Of a DNA stretch of 64,000 bases, positions 55,491 to 64,000 are shown one piece after another. The notes beneath the pieces are model-generated. The model worked only from the letters and a program-made list of their open reading frames with translations. It did not search any database and had not been told where the DNA came from. Origin of the DNA: Desulfofarcimen acetoxidans DSM 771 (lineage in GTDB: Bacteria > Bacillota > Desulfotomaculia > Desulfotomaculales > Desulfofarciminaceae); assembly GCF_000024205.1 (NCBI RefSeq), contig NC_013216.1, positions 2,108,001 through 2,172,000 of the forward strand, written 5' to 3'. Each line of letters begins with the position of its first letter. Positions within the stretch are counted from its first letter, which is position 1. A program made the position numbers and the translations under genes.

Positions 55491-55748
55491 AGCTTAACCT
55501 CTTTCAGAAGTGAATTTTAGTCCGGTGACAATGATAGTAAGCTTGTCTCCAAACAATATTATACAATAACCAGAGGTATTGCAATACAATTTATCATGTT
55601 GAGATTTCTATTTTTAAGCTTGTACGAATATTTAATATAATATTTTCCGATAAAAATGCTAATATTCTCAGATATTTTATTATTTTGTTAATATGTGTAT
55701 TGCTCTTCTTTTCTACATATTTTAAAATGTATGTAGGAGTTGATCAAG

Positions 55749-56387
55749 GTGGATAAATTACTGACAGTAAACCAGGTGGCAAAGTTATTAAATGTTTGGC
55801 CGGAAACCGTCAGAAGATGGGATAATACCGGTCAGTTAACTTCCGTAAGAACCCCTGGTGGTCACAGGCGTTATAGGGAGTCACAGGTTCTGGCACTTTT
55901 AGGTACCCCCGAAACTATCGGTGCACAGCTGCGCTGTGCTGTTTACGCCAGGGTTGCCAATCAGGAATATGCTGATAACGGGAGTTTGCAGCGACAGAAA
56001 GAGAGATTAATTACTTATGCGGTTGAAAAGGATTACCGTGTGGCAGCTGTATATACGGAAATAAGCTCGGGTCTGAAAGAGAACAGGGAAGAACTTGCTA
56101 AATTGCTAAAGCAGGCCATAAAAGGGGAAGTTGACATTGTATTAACTGAAAATAAAGATCGGTTGGCCGGTTTGGGGTACAATTATTTACGGGAGTTTTT
56201 ATTATCATATAAGGTGAAGATAGAGTTTATTGAATTGAATGAAAAGTCTGAAAACCAGGATGAATTACTGGAGGATTTAATATATATAATTACTTCTTTT
56301 TCTTCGAGGATATATGGAAAGCGTGGTAATAGGGTAGCCAAAAAAATAACTGATATTATTAAGGAAGAAATCTTATTGGTAAAGTAA
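55749..56387 (+). CDS. IS607-type serine recombinase without catalytic serine
   Basis: About 212 residues. The N-terminus is a MerR-like helix-turn-helix (LTVNQVAKLLNVWPETVRRW, GGHRRYRESQV) and the rest a small serine-recombinase domain (YARV, DRLA, LIYIITSFSSRIYGKR), the layout of IS607 TnpA. The catalytic Ser after YARV is Ala (YARVANQE) and the Arg in DRLAR is Gly (DRLAGLG), so DNA cleavage should be lost. No TnpB gene or element ends are visible. It may be a tamed DNA-binding regulator. GTG 55749 is preferred to TTG 55740 because AGGAG lies nine bases upstream. Confidence 0.85.
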   Translation: MDKLLTVNQVAKLLNVWPETVRRWDNTGQLTSVRTPGGHRRYRESQVLALLGTPETIGAQLRCAVYARVANQEYADNGSLQRQKERLITYAVEKDYRVAAVYTEISSGLKENREELAKLLKQAIKGEVDIVLTENKDRLAGLGYNYLREFLLSYKVKIEFIELNEKSENQDELLEDLIYIITSFSSRIYGKRGNRVAKKITDIIKEEILLVK

Positions 56388-56401
56388 TACCTGCGGGAAG
56401 G

Positions 56402-56433
56402 CCGGAATCTTCCTTGGATTCAGAAGACTCCGG
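56402..56433. terminator. Terminator between convergent genes
   Basis: CCGGAATCTTC / GAAGACTCCGG stem between the recombinase gene and topB; weak tail. Confidence 0.5.
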
Positions 56434-56443
56434 AGTTTGCAGA

Positions 56444-58609
56444 CTAATCACTTTTTTCTTTAGCCCCGTTAAATTTAAAATTGGCCAGAATTGACAGGTT
56501 TGTTACCAGAGGCGCGCTGTCACTGTAAGCCTTTATATTGACCTTTGCTTCACGTTTAGGCTGTAATACATATTTTTCCTGGTACCGGCAGTGAGTGCAG
56601 ACAATAATCTTACCGCCCTTGCCTTCTCTGATTTCCATCCTTCTCTTTTTACACTGGGGGCAGGGCCTGTTGCTGGTTTCTTTTTCTACCTGCCTGTGTC
56701 CGCAGCTACGGTCAGGACAGACCAGGTTGCTGCCTCTTTTAGTTTTTACTGAAAGCAGAAACTTTCTACATTTGGGACACTTGTTGCCGGTAACATTATC
56801 CGGTTTAAAAGTGCTGGAACTGTTCAATACGGTAGTTACAATTTTCTCTGCGTGCTCTCTGATGCCTGAAATGAACTTTGTGCGTTTGGATTTACCCATA
56901 GCTATATCATGCAGCTGCTGCTCCCATTTAGCAGTTAAGTCTGCCTGCTTTAGCTCAGGCGGTACGAGTTCTACTAATTGAATGCCTTTGGCTGTGGGGA
57001 TTAACTCTTTTCCACGCCGTTCGACATAATTAGAGGAGATAATCTTTTCTATTATTTCCGCCCTTGTCGCGGGGGTGCCCAGTCCACTTTCCTTCACAGA
57101 TTCTTTCAGTATCTCGTCCTCAATAAATTTACCCGGGTGTTCCATAGCCGAAAGTAAGCTGGCTTCTGTATAGCGGGCCGGCGGTTTGGTTTGTCCTTTA
57201 ACAGACTTGCAGGACAGTACCTTTACTTTGTCACCTTTTTTAAGCGGCGGCAAATTCTGTTCCGGAGTGTCGTCATAGCCTGTGTCTTTCTCCCTTGATT
57301 CATTATTATAAACAGCCTTCCAGCCTGGATTGGTAACTACCTTACCTGATGCATGAAAATGTTCACCTGCTATGAGCACTATAACAGTTGTTTGCTTATA
57401 GCTGTAGGCCGGGTAGAATACAGCTATGAAACGCCGTACTATTAAATCATAGATATTTTTTTCCTCGGCAGTCAATGCCGCCAGGTTGGCTCTTTCTGTG
57501 GTAGGTATAATTGCGTGGTGGTCGGTAACCTTGCTGTTATCCACCAGTCTTTTGTTTATCGGCAAGGGTTTTGCGGTCAATGGCTTAACCAGTTCTGCGA
57601 AATAACCGCCCGATACGGCTTTCAATCTGGGCATCAGTGTTGGTACCATATCAGAGGTTAAATAGCGCGAGTCGGTTCTGGGATAAGTTACTAACTTATG
57701 TCTTTCATACAGCATTTGCAGGCCTGCAAGAGTTTTCTGTGCTGTGTAGCCGAACTTTTTATTGGCATCCCTTTGCAGTTCGGTCAAGTCATAAGCCAGA
57801 GGAGGTTGCTCACTTTTTTCCTGAGTTATAAGATCGATTACTTCTCCGGACTTTTCTTTTACCTTATTAACAATTGTTTCTGCTTGCAGGCAATCAGAAA
57901 ATCGGTTATGTTTTCCTGACTTATCTCGCCATTCAGCCTGGAATTTGCCCAAATTAGCCTTGACTGTCCAGAAATCAGTCGGCACAAACCTTTTTATCTC
58001 TTTTTCCCGGCTAACCAGCATGGCCAGAGTGGGGGTCTGTACCCGTCCGGCAGACAGCTGGGCATTGTACTTAACAGTAAGGGCCCGGGTTACATTGAGT
58101 CCGATTAACCAGTCAGCCTCGGCCCGGCAGATTGCTGAATCATACAGGTTATTATACTCAGTACCTGGTCTTAACCTGGTAAAGCCTTCTCTGATAGCTT
58201 CGTCAGTCAGCGAAGATATCCATAGGCGTTTAAAAGGTTTTTGGCAGCGGGCCTGTTTCATGATCCATCTGGCCACAAGTTCTCCCTCCCGCCCGGCGTC
58301 GGTGGCAATAATCAATTCCCGGACATCCGGACGTTTCATCAATTTGCTTACTATATGAAACTGTGGACCTGTTTTCTTGATTACCACGGTTTTCATTTCA
58401 GCAGGCAGCATGGGCAGGTCTTCTGTTCGCCAGGTCTTGTATTTCTCGTCATAATCCTCCGGTTCTGCCAGAGTTACCAGGTGCCCCAGAGCCCAGGTGA
58501 CAATATATTTGTTGCCCTCAAGGTATCCTTTACCCTTTATAGTACAGTTCAGTATCCTGGCAATTTCCCTGGCGACACTAGGTTTTTCCGCTAAGACTAG
58601 TGATTTCAT
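56444..58609 (-). CDS. topB: DNA topoisomerase III
   Basis: 721 residues, type IA topoisomerase. Toprim domain at the N-terminus (LVLAEKPSVAREIARIL, ATDAGREGE), active-site Tyr in VTYPRTDSRYL (about 318), family words SAGRVQTPTL and GLGTPATRAEI, and C-terminal zinc-ribbon-like Cys motifs (CPKCRKF, CPQCKKRR). It relaxes and decatenates DNA by single-strand passage. Length and order fit the TopB of Gram-positives. The start has GGAGG upstream on the minus strand. Confidence 0.93.
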   Translation of the reverse strand: MKSLVLAEKPSVAREIARILNCTIKGKGYLEGNKYIVTWALGHLVTLAEPEDYDEKYKTWRTEDLPMLPAEMKTVVIKKTGPQFHIVSKLMKRPDVRELIIATDAGREGELVARWIMKQARCQKPFKRLWISSLTDEAIREGFTRLRPGTEYNNLYDSAICRAEADWLIGLNVTRALTVKYNAQLSAGRVQTPTLAMLVSREKEIKRFVPTDFWTVKANLGKFQAEWRDKSGKHNRFSDCLQAETIVNKVKEKSGEVIDLITQEKSEQPPLAYDLTELQRDANKKFGYTAQKTLAGLQMLYERHKLVTYPRTDSRYLTSDMVPTLMPRLKAVSGGYFAELVKPLTAKPLPINKRLVDNSKVTDHHAIIPTTERANLAALTAEEKNIYDLIVRRFIAVFYPAYSYKQTTVIVLIAGEHFHASGKVVTNPGWKAVYNNESREKDTGYDDTPEQNLPPLKKGDKVKVLSCKSVKGQTKPPARYTEASLLSAMEHPGKFIEDEILKESVKESGLGTPATRAEIIEKIISSNYVERRGKELIPTAKGIQLVELVPPELKQADLTAKWEQQLHDIAMGKSKRTKFISGIREHAEKIVTTVLNSSSTFKPDNVTGNKCPKCRKFLLSVKTKRGSNLVCPDRSCGHRQVEKETSNRPCPQCKKRRMEIREGKGGKIIVCTHCRYQEKYVLQPKREAKVNIKAYSDSAPLVTNLSILANFKFNGAKEKSD

Positions 58610-58723
58610 CAGTGCCTCCTCAATAGGTTCCGATTTCTTTTATTTCTTTATCTTGCCTTGATTTTTTTGAATTATAAAATATATTGTAAAAGTGATAGAG
58701 ATTAATGTCTGGTTTATGCCTGG

Positions 58724-60508
58724 CTATAACTTTAAAATAGACGAAAGTTGTTTTACCGAGTTTTCAAAATCATTTAAAGCATCTTGGATGGGCTGTGGTG
58801 TTGACATATCCACACCTGCCTCTTGCAGCAAGTTTATTGGGTGTTTAGAACCTCCGGATTTAAGAAAATTCTTATAGCCTGTTAAAAATGACCGGTTTTT
58901 ATTCAAGATGCCGGCTGCTATGCTTATAGCCGCTGAAATACCTGTTGCATACTGGTAGACATAAAAGGGGGAGTAAAAATGAGGTATTCGCAGCCATTCA
59001 CAGGTTAATTCCGTATCAATGACAAAATTCTCTCCATAATACAGTTTATATAAGTCTTTATAGACGGTTTGCAGTGTCTCCGGGGTTAGAGGCTGATTTT
59101 TTTCCACGGTTTCGTGAACCTGCTTTTCAAAATCCGCAAAAAATGTCTGGCGATAAAGGGTCGAGCGGATGCTGTCCAGATGCATGCTCAACAAGTTGGC
59201 TTTTTCCTGCTCAGAGGTTGATTTCTTTAATAAAAAGTTTAAGAGCAGAGTCTCGTTTACGGTTGAGGCCACTTCGGCCGTAAAAATTACATAATGTGAA
59301 TTTATGTAAGGCTGGTTTTCATTGCTGAAATAACTGTGCATTACATGGCCTAACTCATGGGCCAGGGTGAAAATATCCTCTACAGTACCGGAGAAGTTTA
59401 ACAGGGAGAAAGGGTGAGTGCCGTAAATTCCCATAGCGTAAGCACCTGATCTCTTGCCTTTAGCCGGGTAGACATCGATCCATCGCTCGGAAAAAGCCCG
59501 CTTCAGTATTCCTACATAATCCTCTCCCAGAACAGCCAGTGCCTCCAGCACAATATCTCTGGCCTCTTCAAAAGTGTAGGTTTTATTCATATCTTTGACC
59601 ACCGGGACAAACAGGTCGTAAAAATGAATTTCCGGCAGACCAAGGATTTTTTGACGCAAAGCTATATAGCGCTGCAGCTTGTCGACATTGCTGCGCACGG
59701 TGCTGATTAAGTTATCGTAAACTCCCGGCGGTATGAAGTTGCTGGAAAGGGCCATATCCAGTGATGAGCTGAAGTTTCTGATACCGGCAGTGAATATGCT
59801 GTTTTTAACTGCTCCATAATAAGTGGAGGTAATGGAATTTTTGTGTGAGGCGTAAGTATTGAGCAGTCCCTTAAAATAATTCTCACGCAAAACCCTGTCT
59901 TGAGAAGTCATGCACTTGAGATAATTAGCCTCGCCGGCGGTAAACTTTTGCCCGTCGGAACCTGCCACTTCGGGAAAATCTAAATCATTGACAGCTATAT
60001 CGTCAAATATTTTTTTAAAGGAGCGGCCCAGAGAGTTCATTTTAGTCAAAATTTGTTCAATATCCGGTGAGAGGACATGTTTTTTCAGAGCAAATAGTTT
60101 TTCAAATTTAAAAGAGTATATTTCCAGTTCCGGCAGCTGTTTTTTATAAGATAGGAAGCTTTCTTCATTTAATTGGAGCAGTTCCGGTTCAACAAAAGAC
60201 AATTGTGCGTCTATTCCCGAAGACAAAGCATCAATTCTCTCATAGCGTGTTTTGGCTGTGTTGTCACCCATGGAAGTGTCAAAAGCCAACCTGGCGTAAC
60301 TATAAGCCTGCTCCAGTTTGATGGATAACCGGTCAATATCGGCCAGAGCGGCATACAGGTTTTCTGCCGAAACGGTTAGATTGCCCTGCATAGAGGTGAC
60401 TTTGGAGGTTAGCTCCTGTATTTGCTTTAAGGCATCTTCCCAGGCTGTGTCAGAGGGGAAGATAGCGGTTAAGTCCCAGGAGTATTTGTCTGCTGTTGCG
60501 TTTATCAT
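58724..60508 (-). CDS. pepF: Oligoendopeptidase F
   Basis: About 594 residues, M3 family zinc metallopeptidase of the cytoplasm that cleaves short peptides. Zinc motif HELGH in TLAHELGHVMHSYF (about 387), the family start YSWDLTAIFPSDTAWEDAL and the C-terminal FYVYQYATGISAA. Start 60508 (MINATADKY) is chosen since AAAGGAGAAGCT precedes it; the longer frame overlaps that site. Confidence 0.92.
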   Translation of the reverse strand: MINATADKYSWDLTAIFPSDTAWEDALKQIQELTSKVTSMQGNLTVSAENLYAALADIDRLSIKLEQAYSYARLAFDTSMGDNTAKTRYERIDALSSGIDAQLSFVEPELLQLNEESFLSYKKQLPELEIYSFKFEKLFALKKHVLSPDIEQILTKMNSLGRSFKKIFDDIAVNDLDFPEVAGSDGQKFTAGEANYLKCMTSQDRVLRENYFKGLLNTYASHKNSITSTYYGAVKNSIFTAGIRNFSSSLDMALSSNFIPPGVYDNLISTVRSNVDKLQRYIALRQKILGLPEIHFYDLFVPVVKDMNKTYTFEEARDIVLEALAVLGEDYVGILKRAFSERWIDVYPAKGKRSGAYAMGIYGTHPFSLLNFSGTVEDIFTLAHELGHVMHSYFSNENQPYINSHYVIFTAEVASTVNETLLLNFLLKKSTSEQEKANLLSMHLDSIRSTLYRQTFFADFEKQVHETVEKNQPLTPETLQTVYKDLYKLYYGENFVIDTELTCEWLRIPHFYSPFYVYQYATGISAAISIAAGILNKNRSFLTGYKNFLKSGGSKHPINLLQEAGVDMSTPQPIQDALNDFENSVKQLSSILKL

Positions 60509-60668
60509 AGCTTCTCCTTTCAAAACTGTGGTATCTTACAATATTATCTGTTTTATGTTTAAATTATGCAATGTTTTTTTTATACTTAAGGAAATTTAAG
60601 ACGACTTTCTTGAACAGAATTCTTTTCTAATATTATTAAAAATTCAAGAAAAAACTAAAACTATATTA

Positions 60669-60697
60669 TTGACAGGGGAATTTAATTGATGTATATT
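60669..60697 (+). promoter_or_regulatory. dnaK promoter
   Basis: TTGACA, 17 bp, TATATT. Confidence 0.8.
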
Positions 60698-60699
60698 AA

Positions 60700-60716
60700 G
60701 GTCAAAGATGGTCAGA
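60700..60716 (+). promoter_or_regulatory. CtsR-type operator before dnaK
   Basis: GGTCAAA-GAT-GGTCAGA fits the CtsR box (RGTCAAA-NAN-RGTCAAA) with one mismatch and covers the expected start of transcription, right after the -10. No CIRCE inverted repeat was seen. Confidence 0.75.
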
Positions 60717-60781
60717 GATTGATTCCGGCAAGTCAAACTGTTAACAAAAAATAATTAATATAATCTAAGGGGGTTTGTATT

Positions 60782-62674
60782 ATGGCTAAAACTGTAGGTA
60801 TTGACTTGGGTACTACTAATTCAGTTGTTGCGGTTATGGAAGGCGGTAAGCCGGCAGTCATTGTAAATGCGGAAGGAGCCCGTACTACACCCTCGGTGGT
60901 GGCATATAAAGAGGACGGGGAAAGGTTGGTAGGGCAGGTTGCCAGACGGCAGTCTGTATTGAACCCGGAGAATACTTTATATTCTGTAAAACGTTTTATC
61001 GGTCGCCGTTTTTCTGAAGTGGCCGAGGAAAGACAATTGCTGCCTTATAAAACAGTTGCAGGGGCCAATGATACAGTAAAATTTGATATTCGCGGTAAAT
61101 TGTACTCTCCTGAAGAAGTATCCGCTATGGTTTTACGCAAACTGGCAGATGATGCCGCCAAGTATTTGGGTGAAAAAGTAACTGATGCTGTTATCACTGT
61201 ACCTGCATATTTTAATGATGCCCAGCGCCAGGCTACCAAAGATGCGGGCAAGATTGCCGGTTTAAATGTATTGCGGATTATTAACGAGCCTACTGCCGCG
61301 GCCCTGGCTTATGGCCTGGATAAAAAAACAAACCAGACTATCCTGGTCTTTGACCTGGGTGGCGGTACTTTTGACGTATCCATACTGGACGTGGGTGATG
61401 GTGTGTTTGAGGTTAAAGCTACCAACGGTGATACTCACCTGGGTGGCGATAATTTTGACAAAGTGCTGGTAGACTGGATGGCAGAAGAGTTTAAAAAGGA
61501 TAACGGGATCGATTTGAGAAAAGATAAGCAGGCTTTGCAGCGTTTGAGCGAGGCGGCGGAGAAGGCCAAAATGGAGCTTTCCACTACTATGGAAACTCAG
61601 ATTAACCTGCCTTTTATTACGGCTGATGCTTCCGGTCCCAGACACTTGGATATGAAATTAACCAGAGCTAAATTTGATGATATTACCCACCATCTGGTTG
61701 AACGCTGCCGCGGCCCGGTAATGGCAGCACTGTCTGATGCCAAACTGACGGAAAAAGACATTGATGAAGTAATTCTGGTAGGTGGTTCTACCCGTATCCC
61801 GGCTGTGCAGAAAATGGTGCGCCAGTTGACAGGTGGCAAAGAACCGCATCAGGGGGTAAACCCGGATGAAGTAGTGGCAGTGGGAGCGGCTATTCAGGGC
61901 GGTGTATTGGCCGGTGAGGTAAAAGATGTACTGCTTTTGGATGTAACTCCTCTGTCCCTGGGAGTGGAAACTCTGGGCGGGGTTATGTCAAGAATTGTAG
62001 AGCGAAATACTACTATCCCGGTTAGACGCAGCCAGGTATTCAGCACGGCGGAAGACAATCAACCGGCAGTTGATATTCATGTACTGCAGGGTGAGAGAGA
62101 AATGGCCCGTGACAACCGCTCGCTCGGCCAGTTCAAGCTTGACGGAATTCCTATGGCTCCCAGGGGGATACCGCAAATTGAGGTAACCTTTGATATTGAT
62201 GCTAACGGTATTTTGAAAGTCAGCGCTAAAGATAACGGAACCGGAAAAGAGCAAACAATAACCATCAGCGGTTCCACCAGCTTGGATCAGTCGGAAATTG
62301 ACCGTATGGTGAGAGAAGCCGAGGCCAACTCAGTTGAAGATAAAAAACGCAAGCAGGAAGTAGAAGCGCGCAATGAGGCAGATACTTTGGCCTACCAGGC
62401 AGACAGACAGCTGAAAGATTTGGGAGATAAAGTTCCGGTACACGAGAAAGCACGTATAGAAGAATTGCTGAGCGATTTAAAGACTGCACTGAAAGAAAAT
62501 GCACCGGTTGACCGTATTAGAGCCCTGCAGAGTGATTTGCAGCAGGCTGTCTATGCCTTATCACAAGCAGCTTATCAACAGCAGGGTGAAGCAGGTGGCT
62601 GCAGCGGCGGCAACTGCGGTGGCGGGCACCGGAATGACAGCGGTGTGGTGGATGCGGAATTTGAAGAAAAATAA
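60782..62674 (+). CDS. dnaK: Molecular chaperone DnaK (Hsp70)
   Basis: 630 residues. ATPase domain motifs [63 protein letters not shown] and [12 protein letters not shown]; substrate-binding domain from about 390 ([17 protein letters not shown]). The C-terminal tail is Cys- and Gly-rich ([15 protein letters not shown]) before VVDAEFEEK, unlike the plain Gln/Gly tails of most. It folds proteins with DnaJ and GrpE, whose genes follow. AAGGGGG precedes the start. It appears to be under CtsR rather than HrcA control. Confidence 0.96.
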   Translation: MAKTVGIDLGTTNSVVAVMEGGKPAVIVNAEGARTTPSVVAYKEDGERLVGQVARRQSVLNPENTLYSVKRFIGRRFSEVAEERQLLPYKTVAGANDTVKFDIRGKLYSPEEVSAMVLRKLADDAAKYLGEKVTDAVITVPAYFNDAQRQATKDAGKIAGLNVLRIINEPTAAALAYGLDKKTNQTILVFDLGGGTFDVSILDVGDGVFEVKATNGDTHLGGDNFDKVLVDWMAEEFKKDNGIDLRKDKQALQRLSEAAEKAKMELSTTMETQINLPFITADASGPRHLDMKLTRAKFDDITHHLVERCRGPVMAALSDAKLTEKDIDEVILVGGSTRIPAVQKMVRQLTGGKEPHQGVNPDEVVAVGAAIQGGVLAGEVKDVLLLDVTPLSLGVETLGGVMSRIVERNTTIPVRRSQVFSTAEDNQPAVDIHVLQGEREMARDNRSLGQFKLDGIPMAPRGIPQIEVTFDIDANGILKVSAKDNGTGKEQTITISGSTSLDQSEIDRMVREAEANSVEDKKRKQEVEARNEADTLAYQADRQLKDLGDKVPVHEKARIEELLSDLKTALKENAPVDRIRALQSDLQQAVYALSQAAYQQQGEAGGCSGGNCGGGHRNDSGVVDAEFEEK

Positions 62675-62923
62675 TATTGAGGCAATATAATCGCTTTAGG
62701 TAATATGGGAGTAAGGCATATTTCAACAGCTTCTTAATGAGGCTGCATCAAGGTAGTTTAAGATGAAAATACGGTCTGGCACTGGGATAAAGGTAATCTA
62801 TCTTTGCCTCTTTGCCGGGCCGCAAACTAAAATAAATTATTTTTTATAATATATTGGAAATATGAATGTGAATTACATAATATAAATTTTACTCTCAAGT
62901 AATACAATGAGAGGAGGGCTTAA

Positions 62924-63394
62924 ATGAAAAGAAGTCCGGAAAAACCGTTAGAATTGCAAGCAGCGGAATTGCAGCATGAATTGGAAGAAGAAAAAAACCG
63001 CCATTTGCGAACACTGGCGGATTTTGATAACTACCGAAAAAGAATGGAAAGGGAAAGGGATAGCATATCCTTAAGCGGCAAAAAACAGGTTATAAAAGAC
63101 CTCCTGCCTGCCTTGGATAACCTGGAAAGGGCTATGGGACAAGTACAGGAGGATTCTGTCAAGCAGGGTTTAGTGATGGTTCGCCAGCAGTTTTTCGATA
63201 TACTCAAGCAGCACGGGTTGGAGTTGATCGAATGTAAGGGCCAAATCTTTAACCCGGCTGAGCATGAGGGAGTCGGCTTTATAGAAGATGAGCATTGCCC
63301 GCCCGGGCATGTTGCAGAAGAATTGCTCAGCGGTTACCGTTTAGGACAGGAATTGCTTCGTCCGGCTGCGGTCCGTGTAGCGAAAGGCAGGTGA
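62924..63394 (+). CDS. grpE: Nucleotide exchange factor GrpE
   Basis: 156 residues, a short GrpE. Long N-terminal coiled coil (LELQAAELQHELEEEKNRHLRTLADFDNYRKRM), then the beta-wing domain with family words LLPALDNLERAM and FNPAEHEGVGF. It drives ADP release from DnaK. The gene lies 249 bases after dnaK with AGGAGGG upstream and is followed at once by dnaJ; the order dnaK-grpE-dnaJ differs from the usual grpE-dnaK-dnaJ. Confidence 0.92.
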   Translation: MKRSPEKPLELQAAELQHELEEEKNRHLRTLADFDNYRKRMERERDSISLSGKKQVIKDLLPALDNLERAMGQVQEDSVKQGLVMVRQQFFDILKQHGLELIECKGQIFNPAEHEGVGFIEDEHCPPGHVAEELLSGYRLGQELLRPAAVRVAKGR

Positions 63395-63401
63395 ATAGGC
63401 A

Positions 63402-64000
63402 ATGAGTGTTGCTTTTCAAGATTATTATGAAACTTTAGGCGTAAAAAGGGATGCTGCTGATAAAGAAATAAAATCAGCCTATCGCAAGCTGGCCCGCAAA
63501 TGGCACCCGGATTTAAACAGCGGCAAAGAAAAAGAAGCGGCTGAAGAGAAGTTTAAGCAGATTAATGAAGCGTACGAAGTCTTAAGTGACCCGGAAAAGC
63601 GCAGCAAATACGACATGTTGGGAGCTAATTGGCGCAGCGGGCAGGATTTCAGACCTCCGCCGGATATGGACGGTTTTCATTTTTATACCAATGCAAATGG
63701 TGGCGAGGGGGGCTTTAGCGACTTTTTTGAAATGCTTTTCGGAGGCGGTGGTTCCCCGTTCGGTCGAGGTGCCAGAGCAACCAGGCGTGGCCCGACGCGC
63801 GGTCAGGATGTGGAGAGTGAGATTGAACTGTCACTGGAGGATGCCTACAGAGGCGGGGAAAAATCCTTACAGCTGGCACAGCGGGAAGCCTGTCCGACCT
63901 GCGGCGGCACCGGTTATGCCCAGGATACTTTTTGCAATCGCTGCGGCGGCACGGGTGTTAAGTCCGGCACTAAAACTCTGGCCGTAAAAATACCGCCGGG
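63402..64000 (+). CDS. dnaJ: DnaJ-type co-chaperone (partial, runs off the window)
   Basis: The first 199 residues are visible. J domain at 6-75 with the HPD motif (KWHPDLN), a Gly/Phe-rich linker ([14 protein letters not shown]) and a zinc region in which only two CxxCGGTG motifs are seen ([16 protein letters not shown]) before the beta domain begins ([10 protein letters not shown]). Full DnaJ has four such motifs, so this is a shortened type. It starts seven bases after the grpE stop. The 3' end is outside the window. Confidence 0.88.
   Translation, partial: MSVAFQDYYETLGVKRDAADKEIKSAYRKLARKWHPDLNSGKEKEAAEEKFKQINEAYEVLSDPEKRSKYDMLGANWRSGQDFRPPPDMDGFHFYTNANGGEGGFSDFFEMLFGGGGSPFGRGARATRRGPTRGQDVESEIELSLEDAYRGGEKSLQLAQREACPTCGGTGYAQDTFCNRCGGTGVKSGTKTLAVKIPP

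Overview
The window reads as a moderately AT-rich, low-GC Gram-positive anaerobe of the Clostridia, most like the Peptococcaceae/Desulfotomaculum type. This is inferred from S-layer-homology (SLH) anchoring, a Spo0F-like regulator, YueI and DUF445 proteins, menaquinone biosynthesis (menG) and a CtsR-type heat-shock operator. No rRNA or tRNA gene was seen, so the placement stays an inference.

Bases 1-42511 form an accessory island of very large exported proteins. Six carry a C-terminal type I dockerin: 279-4787, 7722-10625, 11782-14409, 15603-21698, 22388-29566 and the broken 36021-42511. One (29705-31225) carries a cohesin-like domain followed by three SLH repeats, the classic cell-surface anchor for dockerin proteins. 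No glycoside hydrolase was seen. Instead the recurring domain is DUF4430, the fold of the C-terminal domain of animal transcobalamin/intrinsic factor, and two paralogues carry an alpha/alpha toroid resembling the N-terminal transcobalamin domain. Seven cobalamin riboswitches with intrinsic terminators are spread through the island, at least four decayed ones are visible, and ECF-transporter (CbiQ/CbiO-like) gene scraps lie between the genes. The best single explanation is a surface complex, assembled like a cellulosome, that captures corrinoids and is made only when cobalamin is scarce.

The island has been reshaped by duplication and loss. A riboswitch + unknown RNA element + DUF4430 gene + toroid gene cassette (about 6.17-10.68 kb) was copied to 10.9-14.47 kb, where the DUF4430 gene was gutted. 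The last adhesin-like gene (36.0-42.5 kb) lost about 1.16 kb and its frame. Between 31.2 and 35.3 kb lie a structured RNA candidate, a tandem nitrilase with one dead active site, a DUF2310-like gene, an Rhs remnant and a broken antitoxin/PIN-toxin pair.

Bases 42.7-64.0 kb are ordinary chromosome: citrate synthase, a DUF763 protein, a DinG/XPD-type helicase, a small Cys-rich protein, a CDF metal transporter, a rubredoxin-like protein, YueI, a SIMPL-domain protein, two DUF445 membrane proteins, menG, an IS607-type recombinase lacking its catalytic serine, topB, pepF, and dnaK-grpE-dnaJ (dnaJ runs off the end).
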